DNA of 64,000 nt. It comes from Cichorium intybus (lineage: Eukaryota; Streptophyta; Magnoliopsida; Asterales; Asteraceae). The stretch spans positions 4,545,566-4,609,565 of the forward strand of contig CM042011.1 of the NCBI GenBank assembly GCA_023525715.1, given 5' to 3'. Made by a program: the position numbers and the translations under genes. The notes under the pieces were generated by a model. It searched no databases. It was not told the origin of the DNA and saw only the letters and a list, made by a program, of their open reading frames with translations. Below, one piece after another: positions 55,501 through 64,000 of the stretch; position 1 is the first letter of the stretch, and every line of letters begins with the position of its first letter.

Positions 55501-56242
55501 GCAGGTTCCCTGGCCAGTCGCGATTTATGCACTGTAGCTTGCTGTTTTGGTCCATTAAGTGCTTATTTATGTTCTTAATCGTTTGGGGTTTGTTCCTAGG
55601 CTAAAACCTTACATATTAACAAGGTTTTTAACCATCAAAACACCCTCAATCAAACCTATGAAGAATTAGGGTTCTTAGTTCTAGCAACCCCAAATCTTCA
55701 AATTCATCCAAAATAACAATCTACTTCCATTTTCTTTAGTTAAGTCCTTATTATTATGACTTAATGGAAGTATCTAACCATTTAACCACACAATTATAGC
55801 TGCAAATGCAGTTTTTGAGTTCTACAAAACCCTCAAGAACAAACAATCAAGACTTGGAATATTTACCTCAAAAATCTTCCAATTATACCCTTTTGAATGC
55901 TATAATCAAACTTGCAAATTCCAAGCCTTCAAGAACTTCAAATCCACTGCAGAAAATCAGCTCCAAGTTTCTCCCGTAACTCCCAAAATTCTGCACAAGT
56001 GTTTCTTTTATACCTCCCCATTTTACATTTTTGGTCCTTGAAGTTCTAAGTCTTAAACTTTTGCCACAATTAACACAATTTATGACAAAAATCACATTTT
56101 TATAACATTTTAAGTCCAAGACTTAAAATATTATTACGAAACAAGTCCTTTTCTGTCCAAATGACCAAATTACCCTTTTGAGGTAAAATGACCATTTTGC
56201 CCTTTTATTATATTTATATAATAAATATGTTTCGGCGTTACA

Positions 56243-56278
56243 AATTCTCCCCTCCTTTAAGAGATTTCGTCCCCGAAA
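56243..56278 (-). other. Chromovirus polypurine tract region
   Basis: Minus strand reads CTTAAAGGAGGGGAGAATTT immediately before the 3' LTR. Confidence 0.75.
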
Positions 56279-57319
56279 TCATACAAATAGTTGAGGGTAT
56301 TTCTCCCGCATTTCACTTTCGGTCTCCCACGTCATGTCGGAACCTTTGTGATGACGCCAAAGGACTTTCACCATGCTGATTTTCTTATTTCGCAGCTGTC
56401 TTGTCTTGCGGTCTAGTATCCGTTCGGGTTGTTCCGGGTATCTCAACTTTTCATCCACCTCAATTTCAGCAAGAGGTACTTGTTGAGACTTATCATATAA
56501 CGTTTTCCTCAAATGGGACACATGGAATACATCATGTATACCATGAAGTTCATCAGGTAACTCCAGTCTATACGCCACAGCTCCCACTCTTTGGGTTATA
56601 CGGAAAGGTCCAATGAAGCGAGGACTCAACTTTCCTTTCTTCGCAAAAAGAATCAAGCCTTTCCAAGGGGATACTTTGAGCATTACCATATCTCCCACTT
56701 GGAACTCTATCGGTTTCACCCGTCTGTCCGCGTACTGCTTCTGTTTATTCTGAGCTACCTTCAAATTTTCGCGTATCAGTTTGATCTTTTCTTCGGTCTG
56801 TGCTACAATTTCGGGTCCAGCCAACGGCTTTTCCCCAACTTCAGTCCAGCAAGTCGGAGTACGACATGGTGCTCCATACAAGGCTTCATACGGGGCCATC
56901 TGAATGCTGGAATGATAGCTGTTATTGTACGCGAATTCCACTAAAGGCAAATGATCTTCCCAGCTTCCACCGAAGTCTATGACACAAGTCCTCAACATGT
57001 CTTCCAAAGTCTGTATTGTTCTTTCACTCTGACCATCGGTCTGCGGGTGATACGCGGTACTCATAAGTACTTTTGTACCCAATTGCTGCTGTAGACTTTG
57101 CCAAAAGTGGGAAGTAAATCTGCTGTCTCGGTCCGACACAATTGATGCTGGTAATCCATGCCGACAAATTACCTCATCAATGTAGATTTTTGCCAGTTGA
57201 TCTACTCTGTACTTCTCCTTATATGGTATAAATTGTGCCGATTTGGTCAATCGATCAACAATCACCCATATAGAATCATATCCTCGCGGTGTCCGCGGCA
57301 ACTTTGTCACAAAATCCAT
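56279..57319 (-). pseudogene. Chromovirus integrase core and chromodomain (after the stop)
   Basis: 346 codons from ATG 57319, in the same frame as the upstream polyprotein and 12 nt past its stop. Integrase catalytic core: the first Asp in WVIVDRLTKSAQ (about 22), the second in IVSDRDSRFTS (about 63), the Glu in TDGQSERTIQTLE (about 98). The middle carries the GPFRITQRVGAVAYRL-type C-terminal fold. The chromodomain is about 285-346 (YPEQPERILDRKTRQLRN, VLWRHHKGSDMTWE). ATG 57319 is internal (MDFVTKL is a standard integrase block), so as a separate protein it would lack the zinc-binding domain. Confidence 0.9.
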
Positions 57320-57331
57320 AGTAATATGGTC

Positions 57332-60300
57332 CTATTTCTTCTCTGGAACCGGTAATGGTTGTATTTCCCCGTACGGCTTCTGATGGTTTGACTTAACTTG
57401 CAGACAAGTCAAACATCTTTCCAAAAATCTTCCAATGTCTCTCTTCATTCCAGGCCACCAATACATCGGTTTTAACGTCCGATACATCTTGGTACTGCCC
57501 GGATGAACTGCATATCTGCTGTAGTGTGCATCTTCTAGAAGCGAATTTCTCGCCTCTCCTTGTTTTGGGACCCACACACGACCTCTGAAGGTCTTCAACT
57601 TCTGAGCATTTTCTTCCAGATGCTTCAAGTATCCAACCATTCTTTCACTTTTTACATTCTCCGGCTTACACGCTTCTTCTTGTGCTACACGAATCAATTC
57701 TGGTAATCTGCTTACTATACCCATACATGCGGATGAAATTTTCAACGGAGCTTCTTTTCGACTTAACGCATCCGCCACCACGTTCGCCTTACCAGGATGG
57801 TACTGAATTTCACAATCAAAGTCTTTCAGCAGATCCATCCACCTTTGCTGTCTCATACTAAGCTCTTTCTGGTCGAAGAGATACTTCAGGCTCTTATGAT
57901 CCGTGTAAATAACAAACTTTACACCATATAAATAATGCCTCCACAGCTTCAATGCTAGAACCACCGCAGCTAATTCCAGATCATGAACTGGATACTTCTT
58001 CTCGGCATCTTTTAATTGTCGGGACGCATAGGCTATGACCCGACCTTTCTGCATTAGCACACAACCAAGACCAATTCTAGAAGCATCGCTGTAGATCACA
58101 TACTCTTCTCCGCTTTGTGGTAAAGCCAACACCGGTGCTTCACATAAAGATTGTTTCAACTTCTGAAACGCTTCTTGCTGCTTTTCGGCCCATGTGAACT
58201 TTTCACCTTTCTTGGTCAACTTAGTCAACGGAGCAGCTATCGAGGAAAAATTCTCGACAAATCTTCTGTAGTAGCCTGCTAAACCAAGAAAACTCCGTAT
58301 TTCAGTTGGACTCCGAGGCGGTTCCCACTTCATCACGGCCTCAATCTTTGCTGAATCAACTTTCACTCCTTCGGCATTTATTACATGGCCAAGAAATTGA
58401 ACTTCCCTTAGCCAGAACTCACACTTAGAGAACTTCGCGTACAGCTTTTCTTGACGAAGCAGCTCTAACATCTGTCGCAGGTGTACCTCATGCTCCGCCT
58501 GGCTTCGGGAATACACCAAGATGTCATCAATGAACACGATCACCGAGGTATCAAGAAACGGTCGACACACCCGGTTCATAAGATCCATGAATACGGCTGG
58601 AGCATTGGTTAACCCAAAAGGCATCACCAAAAACTCATAATGACTGTATCTCGTACGAAAAGCTGTCTTCGGAATGTTTGACTCCCTTATCTTCAACTGG
58701 TGATAACCCGACCTCAAGTCAATCTTGGAAAAGTAGGACGCGCCTTGCAGCTGATCAAACAAGTCGGCTATTCTGGGTAGCGGGTACCGGTTCTTCACCG
58801 TGATCTTGTTTAACTCCCGATAGTCAATACACATGCGCATTGACCCATCTTTCTTCTTAACAAACAAGATAGGGGCTCCCCAAGGCGATGTACTCGGTCT
58901 GATAAAACCCCCGTCTAGCAGTTCTTCTAGTTGCTTGCGCAGTTCCACCATCTCTGAAGGTGCTAAACGGTATGGAGCTCGGGCAACAGGTGCAGCTCCC
59001 GGAACTAGTTCAATCGTGAACTCAACCTGTCGATCTGGTGGCAACCCTGGAAGTTCGTCTGGAAACACATCTGGGAACTCGTTCACCACGTTCACATTCG
59101 CTACCCCCACTTTAATCGGTTGAGCCACCGATACATAAGCCAAAAAGGACATCCCTCCTTTACTGATACAGCTTCGGGCTTGAGCAAAGGAGATAACTGG
59201 CATTCGCAACCGAGGTCGTTCACCCTGAATCTTCATCAATTTCCCTTCTAGTGACAGCACTGTGAGGCTTTTATTTCTGCAATCCATGTTAGCGAAATTC
59301 GTCGCCAACCAATCCATCCCCACAATCACACCAAACTCATTGGTAGTCATCGGCTTCAAATCTATAGGGAAAACGGTCCCGTAGATTTTAAGCTGACAAC
59401 CTTCCAAGTGTTCAGAAACCCAAACATATCTGCCGTCCGCTATAGCCACTTCTAAACTTTCACCCATCGGGGTTAACGGTACATTCAGGCGGGACAACAA
59501 AGACTCCGATACAAAACAGTGAGTAGCCCCCGGATCAAAAATAACATATACAGGTATGGAATTGAGAGTAAAGATACCTGTAATCACATCCGTCTTCTCA
59601 CGGGCTTCCTCCACGGTCATCTGGAAAGCTCGCGAGGCCACTGGTCGTCCCCTATTCTTTGGCTCTTCTTTCTTTCCCACTTGATCATCCCTAGGCCTTT
59701 CACTGTAGACACTAGATTTCAATTGTGGACAGTTCGGACGAATGTGATCTGTAGCTCCACATTGGTAGCATCTTCGTTCCGACCGACACTCCCGTATAGA
59801 ATGACCCGTTCTTCCACAATTTCGGCAGCTAACTAACCCAGTATCACTGCGACAATTGCCAAAATGCCTTTTTCTACACTTCTCACACCACTTCCCTTCG
59901 TCCCTCTGGCTTTTTCCCTTAGACCCGGATTGTTGCGACTTTTTCTGAGGCGTCCAACCTTGGTCTTCCGCCTTTCTTTTTGTTTCAACGGCCTTCTTTT
60001 CATCTTCTTGTCGCTTTAATTCGGTCTCCCTTTCTGTGGCTCGATCCACCACTTTCCGGAAAGTAGTTAGTTTCAACGGTTGCACAATCTCTCTAATTCG
60101 GGTTGTCAACCCCCGAACATACTTGTCGATCTTTCTCTTTTCAGTGTAAATGTGGTGTTCCGCGAACCTAGCTTTCTCCAGAAAGCTAAGAGTATATTCC
60201 TGAACAGATCGGGAACCCTGTTCCAGGTGTAGGAACTCATCCTCCAACTTCTGCATAGCCACTTCTGAGCAATATTCTTCATTAAACTTTGTCTTGAATT

Positions 60301-60889
60301 GATCCCAAGGTATCGATTGGGACGAATCAAGATCCAGTGATTTATAGTAGGTTTGCCACCAATGTAGTGCACCGCTTGTAAGTTGGTTCGTGGCAAATTC
60401 CACTTTATCATCATCTGCACACTTGCTTACTCGGAACACCTTCTCGATATGCATGATCCATTCCATAGCTTTGACTGGATCATCTGTCCCCGAGAATTCC
60501 TTTGGTTTACAACCAAGGAAGGATTTATAAGTACACCCAACTTTCTTTGTCGAAGCTTCTCCACCTTGAGTTTCTTTTACTGCCCGGGCACGACTTTCCC
60601 CCTGACTTTCATCTTCTAGCTGCCTGTCATGGACACTTTTTGCAGCCTCTTCAGTAGGATCAGGATTGGCACTCGGATTAGGATTGCCACTCGGGTTAGG
60701 GTTGTTTGATAATGCTGGTATCATTTGCCTAACCACTTCTTCCACTATCGCCCGAATATCAGGTGGATTTTGTCCCACCGGTTCCCGTGCTGGTGCTCTT
60801 CGCCCAACAGAGCCGCGTGACCTAGCTGGTCCACTTCTTGCAGTTCCACGCGAATTCACACCAGTGGGATTGCTTCGTGTATTTCTCAT
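57332..60889 (-). pseudogene. Chromovirus Gag-PR-RT-RH-IN(HHCC), stopped early
   Basis: 1185 codons from ATG 60889. Gag about 120-300 (EWIMHIEKVFRVSKC, ALHWWQTYY). Three knuckle-like blocks: CEKCRKRHFGNC (335-346, short spacing), CRNCGRTGHSIREC (355-368) and CYQCGATDHIRPNC (374-387). Protease block FDPGATHCFV (about 451), with Pro where Ser/Thr is usual, so activity is doubtful. RT about 620-800 with FIDDILVYS (786-794). RNase H YSDASRIGLGCVLMQ (about 933). Integrase zinc finger H-H-C-C about 1122-1162. It ends PLPVPEKK and then TAG (57332-57334), where related elements have Trp. All else is intact. Confidence 0.92.
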
Positions 60890-61042
60890 ACTTCAAAATT
60901 TCAACAAACCGTTAGATTACATATATAATAACAAACTTATGTACATCTAACAGTCCATTTATCTGTTCTTCTCTCAAGGTTTAAGTCCAGGAATCTAGTC
61001 TAAGACACCTAGTTCACTTAAACCACGGCTCTGATACCAACT
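60890..61042 (-). other. Chromovirus leader and primer site
   Basis: 153-bp leader. The primer site is TGGTATCAGAGCC on the minus strand (61027-61039), tRNA-Met type, three bases from the 5' LTR, which fixes orientation. Confidence 0.9.
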
Positions 61043-63005
61043 TGTAACACCCGACTTATTAACTAAAAACACCCCAAAATTTTTTTTTAAAAAACCAAAT
61101 ATTATACAAACAAAACACACGTAGGGGTATTAGTTAATACAATACGAGTACAAGAGGATCACGAGGTACAATACATCATATTATACATCTCTAAGCCGGG
61201 CTGTCACTTCAGTCACTAAGTCCTCAGTCACGGACTTTATCTTTTCCCTTCGCGGGATCACGCTCACCTGCAGGGACATATCACATAAACTGTGAGCTAT
61301 AAAGCCCAGTGAGTAATCAAATCAAATACTACATGTATAAGAATAAAGTTCTCTATACAAAACCAAATAAACAATGTCATGCAATATAAAAATCATATAT
61401 GGCTCACTAGTTATCCCGCTGTTGCCTAGACTCACGGCTCCGTTCTTGCCATCGAAATGACTCACGGCTTATCCGGTATTGCCTAATATAGGTTTGACTC
61501 ACAGCTCCGTTCTTGTCTATTATAGACTCACGGCTTATCTGGTATCGTCGCACCATTAAAATTGACTGACTCACAGCTCCGTTCTTGTCTATAGCAGACT
61601 CACGGCTTATCTGGTATTGTCATGTCATTATTGTTGACTCACAGCTCCGTTCTTGTCTTTATCAGACTCACGGCTTATCTGGTATCGTCATATATCGAAT
61701 CATGTAATTTGTCATATTTGTCCCCCAAAATCATTTCCATTTGCAGCTGCCCACATAATACATATCACATCGGATAATAGTGAGATTACTCACCTGAAGG
61801 CTTGCTACAACTAGCGTTCGTCGTTCCTTGCCTTGAAATGAAATCCGTAGGATTTTGTCCCGCACCTATAATTCCATTTATTATCAAAATAATTATAGGT
61901 TAATAACCACTCCAATTAACTCTAATACAATAGAGTTCAATATAATATCGTTATAAACAATGCCTAGTTAATAAACTTTCCGTTTACTAACTTTATGTGA
62001 ATTTTACTATTCACCGAGGCATTCGGATCGGTCTACAGTGCCCCCGAGGGGTCGAAAACTCGATATGAAAATTTTCCCAAACTTTTTAGACCATAACGAG
62101 CCTATGGTTCAAATTTGAGCTAAATCGGACAAGCCAAGCAAAAGTTAGCGTTTTTGATCCCCTGCCTGGCCCTTGCCTGGGGGGCGCACTGCGCCTAGGA
62201 GGGGGCGCACTGCGCCTGGGCGCACCCCGCCTGGCTTTGGGGCGCACTGCGCCTAGCGGCAGTGCAGGTTCCCTGGCCAGTCGCGATTTATGCACTGTAG
62301 CTTGCTGTTTTGGTCCATTAAGTGCTTATTTATGTTCTTAATCGTTTGGGGTTTGTTCCTAGGCTAAAACCTTACATATTAACAAGGTTTTTAACCATCA
62401 AAACACCCTCAATCAAACCTATGAAGAATTAGGGTTCTTAGTTCTAGCAACCCCAAATCTTCAAATTCATCCAAAATAACAATCTACTTCCATTTTCTTT
62501 AGTTAAGTCCTTATTATTATGACTTAATGGAAGTATCTAACCATTTAACCACACAATTATAGCTGCAAATGCAGTTTTTGAGTTCTACAAAACCCTCAAG
62601 AACAAACAATCAAGACTTGGAATATTTACCTCAAAAATCTTCCAATTATACCCTTTTGAATGCTATAATCAAACTTGCAAATTCCAAGCCTTCAAGAACT
62701 TCAAATCCACTGCAGAAAATCAGCTCCAAGTTTCTCCCGTAACTCCCAAAATTCTGCACAAGTGTTTCTTTTATACCTCCCCATTTTACATTTTTGGTCC
62801 TTGAAGTTCTAAGTCTTAAACTTTTGCCACAATTAACACAATTTATGACAAAAATCACATTTTTATAACATTTTAAGTCCAAGACTTAAAATATTATTAC
62901 GAAACAAGTCCTTTTCTGTCCAAATGACCAAATTACCCTTTTGAGGTAAAATGACCATTTTACCCTTTTATTATATTTATATAATAAATATGTTTCGGCG
63001 TTACA
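61043..63005 (-). repeat. Chromovirus 5' LTR
   Basis: 1963 bp. About ten differences from the 3' LTR, including CAGGGG/CACTAG near 61405, T/C at 61058 and G/A near 62960. Same tandem repeat, GC palindromes and TATA word. Confidence 0.94.
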
Positions 63006-63400
63006 TCAAAGACACCTTGGAAAAACTGAATTTTAGATCGAATGAAAGAAACTCTGAATGGGAAAGCGAAGAGGTTGAGGTTACCCGCAGGTCAGGACAG
63101 AAGCTATTAATACTACAACCTACTTAATCAATAGAGACCCTCGGTCCCCATAGGGTTCAAGATTTTTGAAGAGGAATAGTGAGACTGAGATATATCCTTT
63201 GGACACTTGAAAGTCTTCATATGTGTTTCGATTACATGAATTACCACATCTTATGTTTAAATCAAGATCCCCTATGATGGGTTTTGCAATAGCGTATAAC
63301 TTTAAAAAATAAATTGTCAAGGAAAACTGATTTCTCAATATAATTTTCAGTTGCTCATGTGTTGCATATTTCTTTCCATCACGACATGTTGAATGAGGAC
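63006..63400 (+). pseudogene. Old copia pseudogene, 3' portion (integrase end)
   Basis: Resumes after the chromovirus: RMKETLNGKAKRLRLPAG (about 63035-63090), INTTTYLINRDPRS (about 63107-63150) and a weak LKVFICVSI (about 63208-63235), i.e. the integrase segment normally downstream of the part that ends at 54280. Stops throughout; RT not found. Confidence 0.75.
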
Positions 63401-64000
63401 ATGTTGGAAAGTGTCGTATCGATAAGGCTACAACTAAGAAGTAGTTGATAATGGAAGAATAATGGAAAGTATGACCGGACTTTATGGATAATAAAAGAAC
63501 AATCTTTGTTTTTAAATGACTATTTTTTCTACAAACGATTCATTTAATATAAGAGATGATTTCTAGAAAAAATTAATGTGACATAAAAACAACCAATAAT
63601 AAGTAGTTTATTTGTTATGTTATTTATCATTTAAAACAATATGTGATTATTATTTTTTTTGTTCTCACTACATCATTAGAATATATTTCAACCAGGTAAA
63701 TCGGTATTGAATCGTACGTGTCATCCAGTGATATTCAATATGAAAGGATTTGTTCATTCGGGTTTACATGCACTGACATATCGTTCACTCTGACATCTGA
63801 TATGGTAGAATTATCGAATTGAAATGCATTTTAAAAAGTGTAATGAGTACTCAGAAAAAAGGGTTAGTAATATATTGAATACATTTAAAAAATAAATGAC
63901 CTAAAAAAGCAAATTGCATATTATTGATTGTCATTTTATGACTATAAATTATTACATTTCGACAAAGATCAAGATAATAATTTAGCTCAATGAACAAAAA
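63401..64000. other. Intergenic, nothing recognised
   Basis: AT-rich DNA without a gene or named repeat up to the window edge. Confidence 0.5.

Larger units (their letters stand above)
54281..56242 (-). repeat. Chromovirus 3' LTR
   Basis: TGTAACACCCGA ... CGGCGTTACA. Contains the 67-72-bp tandem repeat (54643-54930), the GGCGCACTGCGCC cluster (55415-55495), and a minus-strand TATA word GGTATAAAAG (about 56007-56016). Confidence 0.94.
54281..63005 (-). mobile_element. Tekay-type chromovirus (Ty3), nearly intact
   Basis: 8.7 kb with LTRs of 1962 bp (54281-56242) and 1963 bp (61043-63005; about 0.5% different), a perfect duplication TCAAA (54276-54280 and 63006-63010), tRNA-Met primer site and purine tract. 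One polyprotein frame covers Gag, PR, RT, RH, IN and a C-terminal chromodomain, interrupted only by a single stop within integrase. The chromodomain and PR-RT-RH-IN order define a chromovirus; sequence style suggests Tekay/Del. It inserted into the old copia pseudogene. Confidence 0.95.

Noticed and set aside
55323..55532. 69-codon Arg/Pro-rich frame, repeated at 62086-62295
   Set aside because: Lies in the chromovirus LTRs over the GGCGCACTGCGCC cluster; composition follows the repeats.
56401..56944. Plus-strand frames over the chromovirus integrase
   Set aside because: Antisense shadows of a clearly recognisable integrase.

Overview
This is plant nuclear DNA, eudicot by its protein sequences. 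The repeat families look Asteraceae-like, but I hold that lightly. It is AT-rich and intron-bearing, and it is dominated by nested transposable elements. I find one intact host gene: a 25-exon P4-type ATPase (phospholipid flippase, ALA3 type) on the minus strand at 42232-48431.

Layout. 1-8438 is repeat-rich intergenic DNA. It holds a large inverted duplication (arms about 2150-4962 and 5003-6560); each arm carries a decayed copy of one unknown membrane-protein gene, the left arm is interrupted by a MITE, and a Helitron-like 3' end lies just outside the right arm. 8439-15802 is a Ty1/copia element (Copia-I) with near-identical LTRs but a ruined interior. 15803-30600 is a string of broken gene fragments, all on the minus strand and several keeping introns: RPT6 exon 1, an unidentified exon, EDM2-like, IDM1-like and DNA topoisomerase I. 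A 9.8-kb Athila-like Ty3 element (19697-29525) split this string; it has gag, protease and an extra 3' ORF but no reverse transcriptase or integrase. 30927-31810 is a hAT element. 32780-34700 holds two degenerate Ty3 pol fragments in inverted orientation, with a 323-bp TRIM just beyond at 34759-35081. 35668-41011 is an intact copia element (Copia-II) with a 1348-codon polyprotein. 48880-52200 holds small DNA elements: a 9-bp-TSD foldback near the flippase 5' end, a Tourist-like element with a hAT nested in it, a 133-bp MITE, and a candidate Pack-MULE carrying the 5' part of an LRR receptor gene. 53240-63400 is an old copia pseudogene split by a young Tekay-type chromovirus (54281-63005) whose polyprotein is broken by one in-frame stop.

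Dating. All four long LTR elements have perfect 5-bp target duplications. By eye their LTR pairs differ by under 1% (Copia-II 1/329, Athila-like about 6/1603 plus one indel, chromovirus about 10/1963, Copia-I 5/643), so they inserted recently. Copia-I and the Athila-like element must have moved using enzymes made elsewhere, because neither encodes a usable polymerase.

Best leads: the multi-gene fragment chain with a chromatin/nuclear bias; the hairpin-forming inverted gene duplication; the pol-less Athila-like element with palindromes spaced about 31 nt apart in its LTRs and again where pol should be; and short words shared by unrelated elements.
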